A stretch of 64,000 bases of DNA from Gonocerus acuteangulatus (Eukaryota; Arthropoda; Insecta; Hemiptera; Coreidae): positions 87,014,030 to 87,078,029 of the forward strand of contig OX328124.1 in assembly GCA_946811695.1 (NCBI GenBank), read 5' to 3'. Below the pieces are notes generated by a model that ran no database searches, had not been told where the DNA came from, and saw only the letters and a list, made by a program, of their open reading frames with translations. The position numbers and the translations under genes are program-made. Positions 1 through 11,700 of the stretch are shown piece by piece. Every line of letters starts with the position of its first letter. Positions within the stretch are counted from its first letter, which is position 1.

Positions 1-73
1 AATATTCGCTTTCAACCATGAAATTCACAAGTTGTGAGATTTTGGATATGATTATTTTTTTCGGGAGTATAGA

Positions 74-340
74 TGTAAAGCTCGGATGGCTGCTGGACTT
101 AACGCGCCGTATTACCCAAACCGAGTTCATCCATCTTACAAAACGATTTTGCGTCTGGTGTCAAACACCCGACAAGGACATTTCTCTTTCACCAGAAGAC
201 ATCGTTGAAGAGACCAGGAGACCATCTTGGACCTTGTTAGGAGAAATTCCCACATCAGTGTTAGGGAGATTGCCAGAGAAACACGGATTTCAAGAAGAAA
301 TGTTCACTGTACACTTCAGCGCAGTAAGTACCACCCCTTC
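74..340 (+). pseudogene. Decayed DUF4817/helix-turn-helix transposon fragment
   Basis: The frame starting at 74 reads a helix-turn-helix protein start of the type found in many insect DDE transposons: YYPNRVHPSYKTILRLVS, then after a stop (TGA 206-208) ETILDLVRRNSHISVREIA and SRRNVHCTLQRSKY. The YPNR.HPS..T..R start and the I..LVR.N...S.REIAR.T..S...VH..L block match the DUF4817 plus HTH layout as I know it. The catalytic part is missing. A terminus-like GGGACACCCTGTATA at about 890-904 may be the 3' end of the same element. The longest open frame here (18-392) is a different, non-coding frame. Confidence 0.5.
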
Positions 341-2423
341 CTTGCATCAATACCTTTCAAATAGGGATATGGATGTGAGGGAGATAACATGAATGATCAG
401 ATTTAGCTTAGATGTCCCCTAAAGAATAAATACTTAAAAAATATGCCTTATTTTCAATTTTATTAAAGTTATTAGGAAAAATATTTCTTTTAGAGGATCG
501 GCCATATTTTTTTCAGAAAGAAGAGGAAAAAATACCTCAAATTCATGTATCACACATTCATAACCGACCTCTGTAAGTGCTACCAAAAAATCGTTTTAAT
601 TTAAAACAATGAAATTTGAATCGCACGAAACATATTTGATTTTAAAGATATCGAAGTGCGGTTTGCAGCCAAGAGTTTCTTTTTTAATTCCCTTTAAAAA
701 GATATGCATAATAATAGGGGTCATCTGCAAACCTCAACATTTCAGCTAGTGCCGAGCGCACATGCGCGGAAAAGATTTTAAATAATTGACATATTTGGAA
801 AGCTTAGATCAAGCCCTACAACTTTTACCTCTGGCATTTTTTTCTCAGACCAACCGTTTGGCCGCAAAATTAGTTTGAGCCGTCTTATTTGGGACACCCT
901 GTATATTTTGTGGCAGGTGGTCGAAAAACAGGATAGCATTTATCAGCTAAGGCAAATCCATTAGTCTTTTTTAATGAGCTAATTTGATATTTCAAGCTCA
1001 GCTCCTTGAAAAAGCTCTACTAAAACCCTTCAGTCATTGAAGGATAATAAATGTTCTATTCGTCAGCTAGCTCACCAAAAGTTATTAATGATTTGTTCCA
1101 AATCCTTCCTTAAGTTTATTAGAATCATGGCAATATATATGTATCACGTTACAGCCATATTGAGGGTAGTATATGTAATGAATAGATATTGAAGCTGTTC
1201 AATAACTTGTTGTACTTTTGCTTGAACTTGCAAAAGCACAAAAAGCACTTTCACCTGCACTTGTGTGTTTATTTATATGTCAATAAATAACTTGTTTTAA
1301 ATTTGCAAATTAATGTTATTAATGCTTTTTGCTCAAATGATATTTATATTCAAAACACAAAAGAAAGTTAAATAGAATAATTGAAATTATTATGACATCA
1401 AAATCTTGAATCCATGACTTTATTTAAAAACTTCTAAGTAAAGTTTTTCAAGCATGAAAAATTTCAATGTCGTCACCATTTTGTATGATTTTGTTCGTGT
1501 CATTGTAAGTAAGCAAACAGTATATACTATTGTTTTACCTTAATTTTAGATTTTTCGTATAGATACTAATCTTTAGATAGAAGCTTACATTTTATTTTAT
1601 TAGTGAAATAGAAATGAATGTTTTGTTTGGAGAAAATTTTAGATGACCTAAACTGTGCAAAGGTAGACTTTCATTGCTGCTCAATTGTTTTAGTAAAATG
1701 ATTTCACCACGGAATCTCCATGTAGAGGCTTATATATTAGCTGCAAATAAATAAAGCTATCCATGACTACTGAATTTCTTATGCCTATTCATTCATACGT
1801 GTTTCTTGGGCCACATTTACTTTACTTAATCAGAGAAATGCCTGCTTGCTCAAGTTTAAAGTTAAAATTTTTCTTTTCTAAGTGTTAAATGTAAATTCTC
1901 CCTAAATAAAATAATTTCCCATTCTTAACTTAAAAGTGATGAATCCCTTTTTTATAACGATTTTTTTTTTCATTTAAATTGTACTTATACTGTAATTGTT
2001 TCCTATTGAGTAATTCTTTGTTGTTTTTAAATATATTTAGCAAGATTATAGACTTACAAATTAAAAACTGATATCAATCAGGTAAAACATTTTCTGCTTA
2101 ACTTATGTTTGCATGTTTTGTTTTTTTCTGAATGCCTTTTTTTTTTCTTTTTTTTTTTAGAATTTAATAGAGTTCTTTCCTGGTAAAAGCCAGTTTCAGA
2201 TTGAGGATCTACAAGACATAAAAATTTGATATAATATAATTGGATAGTCTGCCTCAAACTGCATACTTCAAAGCATTAGTCTGCTTTTATCTGCACTGGT
2301 TGCTTGAAAAAAAATCATTTATAACAGTCCTTTTCAGCTCTTCATGATTAATTTCCTTGTTTTTGATTTTCAGATATTTTCATTTAAATTTTAACGTCCA
2401 TTATTATTAACTAAGAATTTTAG

Positions 2424-2564
2424 GACGGGTTATCTATTACCACCCTTTTCTAGCCAGGATAGGGCTTTTCTTTTTTTTTAAGAAAATCCACCACACCATA
2501 GTGGGAATCAAACCCACAACCCTTGGCTCGGAGTGTTAAGTGCTCACGGCCACCGAGCCGCCTA
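2424..2564 (-). mobile_element. tRNA-derived SINE, family A, copy 1
   Basis: On the minus strand this reads a tRNA-like head followed by a body with an inverted pair of short arms (CTTTTC runs) and the tail ATAACCCGTCCTAAAATTC. The head has lost part of its A-box region and its box B is mutated (GGTTTGATTCC on the minus strand, against GGTTCGATTCC in copy 2). It shares the stretch AGTGTTAAGTGCTCACGG with copy 2. It lies next to a T run and is not a functional tRNA. Confidence 0.65.
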
Positions 2565-3045
2565 ATTTAACTTTAAAACTTGTTATATGGCACAAAAAAA
2601 GATACCTAACTTCATTTATTAGCGCATTCTATTTATGCATTTAAAGAACTCAGCAAAAGAAATTTAATTTATAAATTAAGTGAAATAACATAAGAAATTC
2701 ATTCAATATAATGTCCTATCTGGAGGTACTTTAATATTTTGTCCAAACTGTTATATCTCATTTCCTTTCCTATTTGGAAGAGAAACCCTTATAATGCTTA
2801 CCCCTTATATGGACAGACTCTCCTTATTCTAAAAGGAATTTATTTATTTAAATATTTTCTGGCTATGGACTGGCCTTCCTAAGATAGTATAAGTGAGAAA
2901 ATTTAGTACAACAATTTTGATAATCAATGGTATGGTTACTTGAGGCTTGTACATAATTTCCGTCCGCTTCAAACTCTTTTACTTTTTGCTGAATAAACCT
3001 TTTATCCTTGTTACTTCAATCCTTCAAAATGTAGAGCACCCGTCA

Positions 3046-3649
3046 ACCAGAGATGGGCAAAATTTTATTTATAAATAAAAATACGAATTTATTCGTGCTT
3101 CATATATTTGTGAATACGAATATAAATAAATTCGTATTCATAAGTGTGAATAGGAATTTATTTTTATTCGCATATATTAAATATAAAAATACAAATAAAA
3201 TTTTCTTCTCAAATTTTCCTGTGAATACAAATAAATTCACAGAAAAAATTGTAAATAATCACAAAAAATGTGAATAGTTGCAAAAAATCAAGTGATTACA
3301 AAAAAAAATCACATTGAAATATACGAATACAAATTTATTCACATTATAATTTGTGAATACAAATTTATTCACATTATAATTTGTGTATACAAATTTATTC
3401 ACATTATAATTTGTGAATACAAATTTATTCACAATAAAATTCGCAAATAAATTATGATTTCATTCGTATTAATATGTTAAGATGATATTACGAAAGTTAT
3501 TGAAGGTGATTTTTTTTTTTTTTTAAAGGTGTTTAACGTCTAGGTTATTAGCGCCTAGATTTTTTTAGAGAGTTTTTCATCTGTATCTCCATAAAAACAA
3601 AAAAAAAAAAAAAACTGAATCTAGGCCTGACAACCTAGACGTTAAGCGC

Positions 3650-3723
<74 letters not shown>

Positions 3724-4322
3724 CGTAATATCATCTTAATACGAATAAATTCATAATTTATTTACGAATTTTATTGTGGATAAATTTTATTCACAAATTA
3801 TAATGTGAATAAATTTGTATTCGTATTTGTATTTTAACGTGATTTTTTTTGTAACCAATTGATTTTTTGTAAATATTCTCATTTTTTGTGATTATTTACA
3901 ATTTTTTCTGTGAATTTATTTGTATTCACAGAAAAATTTGCGAATAAAATTTTATTTGTATTTATATATTTAATATATGTGAATAAAAAAAAAATTGTAT
4001 TCACACTTATGAATACGAATTTATTTATATTCGTATTCACAAATATATGTAGTACGAATAAATTCGTATTTATCTATTCAAACTATTCGTCCATTTATTA
4101 TTAACTACGAATTTTAGGACGGGTTATCTGTAGGTTACCACCCTTTTCTAGCCAGGATAAGGGTGATGCCTTTTCTTTTTTCGAAAGAAAAGCCACCACC
4201 CCTAGTGGGAATCGAACCCACGACCTTTAGCACGGAGTGTTAAGTGCTCACGCCTTAACCCTCACGGCCATCGGGTCTCCTAAATTCGTATTTTTATTTA
4301 TAAATAAAATTTTGCCCATCTC
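3046..4322. mobile_element. Foldback element with long AT-rich inverted arms
   Basis: The left end (AGATGGGCAAAATTTTATTT) and the right end (AAATAAAATTTTGCCCATCT) are reverse complements, and complementarity continues through most of both arms, which consist of alternations of GAATACGAATTTATT-type words. The left arm carries four copies of a 36-bp direct repeat (about 3321-3432). The centre is a pair of complementary segments around GTGTTTAACGTCTAGG and CCTAGACGTTAAGCGCC, followed by a run of about 68 A. A family-A SINE interrupts the right arm. No coding sequence is present. The short open frames in it are artefacts of the repeats. Confidence 0.8.
4111..4282 (-). mobile_element. tRNA-derived SINE, family A, copy 2, inside the foldback
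   Basis: This is the best copy of the family. Minus strand: GGAGACCCGATGGCCGTGAG, GGTTAAGGCGTGAGCAC, then GTGGGTTCGATTCCCAC. The A box (TGGCCGTGAGG), the B box (GGTTCGATTCC) and the longish variable arm point to a tRNA-Ser/Leu-type origin. The body contains a CTTTTCTTTTTTCGAAAGAAAAG hairpin split around TTCGAA and ends in CCGTCCTAAAATTCGTA. It splits the right arm of the foldback at 3046-4322, so it inserted after that element. Confidence 0.75.
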
Positions 4323-4721
4323 TGCCGTCAACCATTCAAGCAACTAATTTTAATTAGAGCTGTAGTAGGATTCATTTTTATTTAACTTGGGGCTGAACAT
4401 ATTAGAAAAATATAATAAATTGCCTTCTAGCAGATTGTCTTCTAACTACAATATTTTTATTTGGCAATTATGTGAACAAACTATGTGCTTACTTCTGATT
4501 TTATTTGTGGAATTCGAATATTGGTGTATATATCCCTGTCTGAAGCACATGATATGAGGACAGATTATTTGTTGATTATTGCCTTTATCTAGCCAGTGTA
4601 AGTGTGAAGCCCTTCCTTTCTTCAGATAATTTTTTTGGTTTATTGAAAATAATGAAATAATCTTTAAACATTACAAAACACCACTTTAAAATGTTAATAT
4701 AATTGTGTGCTTTTATGTTGA

Positions 4722-4727
<6 letters not shown>

Positions 4728-4796
<69 letters not shown>

Positions 4797-4826
4797 ATAT
4801 GTGTGTGTGTGTGTATATACACACAT
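4728..4826. repeat. (AT)n / (GT)n microsatellite
   Basis: A pure AT dinucleotide tract of about 60 bp runs into ATGTATGT and GTGTGTGT steps and an ACACACATACATAC mirror. It accounts for the Ile-Tyr open frames on both strands. Confidence 0.9.
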
Positions 4827-5450
4827 ACATACGTCAATTCTAACTGTTCTTACTTTTCTTCATTTTAAAACATTTTCTGTGACTATATCACACCATTTGT
4901 AATCTCATAAGCACATACGTTAATAGTTTCTTTGTGATATCAAGTTTTCATAAAGATTTACAATAAATGATGATTACAACCCCGAATATGTTTAAAAAAA
5001 TCAATTTTTTAATGTTTAAAATCCATATACTGTATATTTATGGATCCTTTATGTTGATGTCCTTGCACTTGAGCATGAAAACAATTTTTCTAACGAAATT
5101 TGTTGAGTGATTAGCCTTCTTTTTATTTATTTTATAAATTTAAGTTATTAACTTCACATTTTTCATATTAATTTTAGTTTGCTGTAAATCACTCAGCCTG
5201 TTTCTTAGACTGCTTCATCATAGTTCATAATTTGGGATTTTAGAGCAAATTAGAAAATATGTTGGTGACCTAACTTCCAGTGGAAATTCTTCTTTCTTTC
5301 TTATTTCTTATATTATACACAATAATTTAATGCATGGTATATTTTTAAAATTTTAATTTTTATTTAGGCTTGTATTTTAAATATCCCTGGTGTTGGGCTT
5401 TAATTTCTAAGCTTTTTTTCCCTTTTTTTTTGTCTCTACAACGTAAACAG

Positions 5451-5552
5451 GCATGCAAGGAGCGAGTGCGGGCTCTGCAGAGCAAGATATCTGCCCTGAG
5501 TGAACGGCTGAAGCATCTTTTGCAACGGGGGACCCCTGACTTAGATCCTTTA
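5451..5552 (+). CDS. Msp300: Coiled-coil exon of the nesprin-like gene (34 codons)
   Basis: After a pyrimidine tract and GTAAACAG, the frame reads ACKERVRALQSKISALSERL and continues with LKHLLQRG...DLDPL: a heptad-like helix fitting the end of a spectrin-type repeat. The proposed donor is GTAGAT at 5553, chosen because it is phase 0 and matches the phase-0 acceptor at 5748. If not spliced, the frame stops at TAG 5562-5564 after LVDI, which would make this an alternative last exon, though I see no clear AATAAA nearby. Earlier exons must lie before the window. Confidence 0.6.
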
Positions 5553-5747
5553 GTAGATATTTAGTCCTTTTGTCTCTAATTTCCAATCAGGTTTATTCCA
5601 TCCACTTCCTGGCATTAATACACCAGGCATTCTCGCTTCAGAGCATAAATGTTGTGTCAATATTATTTTAATTTTTTATACTTTCTTTATTTATTCCTTT
5701 TATAAAATGAGCTTAGAGGAAATTATTTTTTTATATTTGATGGTTAG

Positions 5748-8700
5748 GCCCTGAAGAAGTCCTTCATTACCAACCGTGATGAGAATATGTCAAAACGTAC
5801 AGAGCTTGGATTGATGAAAGAACCTAATTCATTAGCTTGTGAAGAGTCTATCACATATGCTGACATAGCTGCTGGAAGAGCATCGAGTCCATGCCGCCTT
5901 AATCCTCTTTCAATGGCATTCATTGATACTACACATTCAAATTCAGATGAAAACAACGATTATTCCAATAAAATTAAGGAAGATGCCGAAGTATTTAAAT
6001 CAGAAGAAAATAAATCAGAAATTAACGTAGACTCTTCAATAACGAGTAAAATAATTCCGCCTGATAGTTCTAGTGTAAGGAGGATGAGCCGTTTTGAGAA
6101 GTTTCAAGTTCACAGCAATAATTCACCGCCTGCCATAGTTGTAGTTGATAATGATGATTCACCAGACTTCATTAATAAAGAACAAAACCCTGTCTGTCTT
6201 CCAAGAAAATCTCCAATTGAAGTGATTCCACAGAGTATCCTACACGATACTATAAGTAAGTTGGAAATCACAAATGAAAGAAGTAGGTCTAAAAGTCCAA
6301 TTTGGATCCCTGGAGCAAGTGCATCTTATTCTGATGTACTTAAAGGAAATTCCTGTTGTAACTCTAGATCGGCATCCATCGAAGATCTTTCCGCTATTGG
6401 CAGAACTTCTTCTAAGGCCGAAACCGAGACGAAAGACGAAATCGAAACGAAAATTGATATTCAAGTAAAAAGTGATGGTATTAGAGGAAAAAAGGCTTAT
6501 AAAAATAATATTAAACTTCAGTTAGTTACTTCCAAAAGTCCTGAAATAAAGGACAGCCTTACTGACGAAATAAAACTTGAATCGAATAAAACCTCAGATT
6601 TTCAACATTATTCTGATATTATTGAAGAAACTTATTCTTTTCTTGAGGAAGCATTGCACGATAAACAAAAAGAAAGTGATATAAGTATAAATGAAGACAC
6701 TTTTAAACCCCATGAAGAAATAACTGATGTAGGTATTTCTTCCTCATCTGTGGTGCTGAACGAATTAAAAGATAAATTAGTAGAAAGTAATAGGAAAAGA
6801 AGAAAAAAAGGAAAGAAAAATCAAACAGGTACAGATTTTACATCTGCAGATAGTATAAATCAAAATTCAAAAGCAATTAGTAATTCTGTAAATATGACAC
6901 CAGAAATGCAAACTAAAGATTGCTCAAAATCAGGTCTTGTAGGCACTGTAAATGAAGAAGCTGCTGTTACATTACAAACTGTAGACTATTCCAGTCCTGT
7001 TAAAGAAAGTTGTACTGTGGACAAGAGTGATAAAGATAAATTACCTAAAAAGAGAAAAAATAAACAAAACAAGGAAGTTAAAGAGGCTGAAATTATAAAT
7101 GCTGAAGATGATTCTTCTAATATGCCTGCTAAGCTATCTATTGACAAAGAAAGAGTTTCTGTTTTACAGAACTCTGCTGATTATGATGCTGCTTCAGAAA
7201 TGAAAATTGTGTCTGAAGATAATTATAAAGAAGAAGAATTAGAAAAAGTTGTAGATCCCAGTTCTTTACAAATAGGGATTTCTCAGCAAGATAACAAGAA
7301 TAAGAAGTCCCGGAAAAAGAAGGGAACTAATAAAACAGGAATTCAACCCCCTGAAGATTTACTTTCTCAGCATAGGGAAATAAGTATTGTCAAAACAATC
7401 ATTAATAATCAGAAGAAAGAAGATATATTGGCACCCTCACCCGGGGAATATCATATTCAAGGCATCCATGATGATAAACACCCACAAAATAAAAATAACA
7501 TCAAAACTATTAATATCGTAGAAAGCCATAAACCTAACGTCTGCGAAGAAGTGCCTCAAGCAAGGGATGTTTTTGGGGAGATTGAATCTCACTTGGAAAC
7601 AAATGATACTGCCATTGGAAACTATAGGCTACCTAAAAATGAAGAAGCAACAAGTAGCTTGATGAGTACCGAGTTAAATACTAAATCGAAGAAGAAACGG
7701 AAGAAACAAAAATCAGTGGTAAAATTGAATATTGAAGAACAAATTCTATCAGAATCTGGTTCTGTACATGATATTACAGGTGTTAATGAAATCATATGTA
7801 GCAAAACTTTAGTATCTCCTTCTGATGATTTAATTAAAACTGAGGTTCTAGATTCATCTAATAACCAACATGTTTCTGAGGATCCTGAATTGAGAAGTGT
7901 TCTCAAAGACTCAACTAAATCAAAATTAAAAACAAAAACTAAGAAAAGTCCCAAAGAAAGCATAAAATGTCTTTTTGTTAGTACTGATATCTCTGAGCCG
8001 GAGGTAATGGAAAATAAAATATTTGGTAAACAAACTGATTTAATGGATAATAATATTGTTAGCAGGGCAACTGTCGAAGAGCCTCTCCTAGTTGCAGCAA
8101 AGGAAGGAGAAACAATCAAGTTACAGGGAAAAAGTATTGATTTGGGTAGTGTAATTGAGAACGCACAAGAAAAAGGCTCCCCAGAGAAATCTTCAATTTC
8201 AGAGAATGTAAGTGTTCAAATAGACACAATTGAACCTGTTCAAATGAATTATGACATCCTGACAACTGCTGTAGGTATCAATACGTCTAACATTAGCAAA
8301 GAATTAGAAGATATTGTGGGAAAAGAAAATAAACTAAGTGACCTTGGTTCCAATTTGAAAAAAATAACTCTACCAGACACGGATGAATATACAAAAACTA
8401 ATAATTCAAAGGATGATGGTCAAGACAGTTATATATTTATGGATACGTTTGAAGATCAAGGTGTGTTGACAGAAAAATCATTTGAAAATGATGTTAAAGA
8501 CAACAAAATAAGCAACACAATGTTGTCTCATAAAATATCTGAAAGTGTTAAAGATGAATTATCACCAGACTTTAGTATGGTTTTAGAAAGTAACTTGACC
8601 AACCGAGCTCAAACTGATGGTGATGCATTGCAAGATCTTCAAACGAAATCAACCAAGAGTTTTGAGTTTGCTGAAACCGACAAAGATAATAATGAACCTC

Positions 8701-11700
8701 AAGAACTAGTTGATAAGTCTGATTGCCAAGATAATCTCATATTGAAGGATGCAAAGAGTGTAAATTACAATGAACAGGATACATTATTGAAAAGCGATAA
8801 AGTTATTAGTTCAAGATTTATTGAAAAAGAAGGTAGTTTTGAATCAGCTGGCTTGGGCTATGTTCACAGCCAAGATGGCAGAGAAAGCAATAATCTGATT
8901 TTGAAACCACAAGACCTGTTAAGCAAATCTGAATGTTCTATTGCCAATGTTGATAAGTCAGAAAAGGGTTTTGGGAACATTGGTGAAAACATTTCTTCTG
9001 AAGGAAGTGAATACCAAAAAATTACAAGGAATGATCACAAAATTAAGTGTGATAATGTCGAGAAAAGTAGTTCCAATGATTTGAAACATACTAGAAATGA
9101 AATGCAGGCAGAATTATTTGCTGACAAGTTTTCTGAATATGAATCTAATGTTCTTCCTCTAAAAAAATCAGGCAATTTGGATGAACAAAATAAAACACCT
9201 GAAAACTTTACTCCAAAAGAAACAAAGGACATTGATGTCTATGGAAATGATCCAGGACCAATTGATAACTCTGTTAACTTACAGAGCACAGTTGAAATCA
9301 TTGCCAGCAGTAAGGTATCTCCTAATGCCCTAAATAATAAACTAAAAGTCATTCAAAATACAGAAAGCGAACATTTTATTGATAATAGTAACACTTGGAA
9401 AGTGGTTATGAGTGAATGTAGTCCAACATCACTTACTGAACCTAGTCATCTTTTTTCAAATGACCAATTGGCCAAAGATGATGGAATTACTATCGACAGA
9501 GGTGAGAGGCCTTATGAGGGATCAGAATCTTTATCTTACACTATAGTAGAACATAACATTAGCATCCAGAACCCAAACAAACACAACAAAGATGCTAGTA
9601 ATTTTGATGTGGAATTTTGTCCCACTACTGATAGTAATACTTGCGAAAGAGCTAATGAACTTCCTAACCTAGAACCTCTTGCTCCAACTGAAGAATCTAT
9701 CACAAAAACTATTGATTTGGCAGATAAAACAATAAGTATAGGTGATGTTGCTCTATTGCAAAATGAGCTTACCAGTTTACCAGTAAAAGATGAGGTTTCT
9801 GAAAAAACCTCTTCGCCTGTTTCCACTGATAGGAAAGAGTTCACAAAAAGTAAGAAACAAAAGGCAAAATATAACAAAAATGTCTCCTCTAAGAATGATT
9901 TAAATGATAATTCTCAAGAACATGAAGTTAATTTTCAGCAATTTCAAACTGATGAGTTATTTTCAAGTGATCTCGTGGGTAAGCAGTACTGCCAAACAAC
10001 ATTTCAAACTGTGGAGGCTATAAAGCCGAACGAACCGTTTGGTGTTCTTTCTACTAAACCTGAAGCACATGTTAGAGATGAAGAAAGTCTCAAAAATAAA
10101 AAACGAAGAAATGAGAAGGGTAATAATCAAAACATAAAAATTAATGATTCGGACAAGATTTATTTTCTTAGTGAAAGCTCCTCGCCTGAACATGACTTCA
10201 AACCAGATTCAAATGATGATGCTGCTAAATTACATACAGTTGAAAAACTATCTATGAATACTTTCAAAGGAGAACATTCAGACAAAACAATTGGCACTAA
10301 ATATTTTATTAGCAAAGACAAACCATCAGAAGAACATGTGGAGAAAGAAGATGAAAATGCTTATGTTACAACAAGTAATACAATACCCGAAGTAATTAGT
10401 ATTTCCAGCAATATTCTAAAAGAGCACATTGATTCAGGAAAACATGTTGAAAATTCTGGAGAAACTCCTTATAGAGGTATTGATAAATCTCAAGAAGGCC
10501 TGCCTTCTGTTCCAGAAACATTAAGAACGAAATCAAATGAGAAAAGAAATAAAAAGAAAAAGAAGGCTGGGAGTTTGGACAATTATAGTACTACAGTTGA
10601 AATTGGATTCCCGTTAAACATAACTGAAAGAATACTGTCAGAAACAACACAACCAGTTGAGAGCAAACCTAGCTCAGTTGAAACCACTACAATTACTCAG
10701 CTAATTCAAGGTGGTGTTACCAAGAAGCCAAGTCCTCCGACTCTTTCAGAAATCCAAAGTATTCTTGATGTCCAGGATGAACCTAATGTTTATCCAAGTC
10801 AAAGGAAGAGTAGATTGGAAAATTTTCAGAATTTAGTTATATTTCCTCCGGAAGAATCTTTAAATGAATATGGATCAACTGATATTAAAGACAATTTAGC
10901 TAGAACTAAAAAGGAAGTTAGTGAACAAAATCTTTTGAGGGCAACAGATCATATTTTGCAAATGTCAAAACAAAGAAGTAGATCAAGTAGTCCTTTTTGG
11001 ATGCCAGGAGCAAGAACATCTTACTCTGATATTGTGAAAGGAAATTCCTGTTTCAATTCTAGAAATCAATCAACTGAAGACCTTACCTCTTTAGAATCCA
11101 AGCTTGAAGAAAAGAGGTACGATATTGCTAATGTCTCTGTTGGAGCCCAGTCTTCATTATTAACACCTGAGAAATCTTCTGATGCTGATCCTGATGATAA
11201 ATTGAGAAAACAAATAAAAGATAACAGTGAAAGGAATTGTGACTCTGTTATTGAATCTTCAAAACATTCTGACATTGAAAATAATTTCAATGTGAAAACT
11301 AATCCCTTAGAAACAAATGAATTTCCTCCAAGTAAACTAACCACTATAAAAAATGTTTTAGAAATTGCTACTCAGAGAAGTAGATCAAAGAGTCCTTTTT
11401 GGATTCCTGGAAAGGGCACATCTTATTCAGATATTGTGAAAGGAAATTCTTGTTGTAATTCAAAAACAACTTCAATGGAGGATCTCTCTACCATATATAA
11501 AATGACTCATGAATCTGAAGTTCAAATTGAGAATACAAACAAACAAAACACATTACCTAATATCCTTGATGATGATTCTTCAAAAGGTAATACACCACAG
11601 GAAAAAAGTAAATTGAAGTATCAAAAACCACAACAAAAACAGGACATTGATATTGTTTTGGGCATTACTAATGAACCTGAAGAGCTTAAAAATAGCATAA

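Larger units (their letters stand above)
1..5450 (+). other. Intron sequence upstream of the first visible exon
   Basis: No exon with acceptor, open phase-0 frame and donor was found here. It holds a DUF4817-type relic (about 74-340), a SINE (about 2424-2564), a foldback element (about 3046-4322) and an AT/GT microsatellite (about 4728-4826). The stretches 907-2420, 2566-3045 and 4827-5450 are plain AT-rich DNA with poly-T runs in which I see nothing else. The window therefore starts inside an intron of at least 5.4 kb, or upstream of an internal promoter I cannot recognise. Confidence 0.6.

Noticed and set aside
18..392. 124-codon open frame at the window start
   Set aside because: The recognisable transposon protein lies in a different frame over the same bases, so this frame is a shadow.
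3321..3432. Regularly spaced 36-bp repeats as a CRISPR array
   Set aside because: The repeats abut directly with no unique spacers, in animal intron DNA inside a foldback arm.
4585..4902. Ile-Tyr-rich open frames on both strands (also 32024-32501, 46408-46629, 50070-50279, 63673-63900)
   Set aside because: They are translations of (AT)n microsatellites, which are open in several frames by chance.
5562..5564. TAG after the 34-codon exon as the end of a gene
   Set aside because: A phase-0 donor just upstream and a phase-0 acceptor at 5748 allow joining to the giant exon. Kept only as an alternative because no clear poly(A) signal follows.
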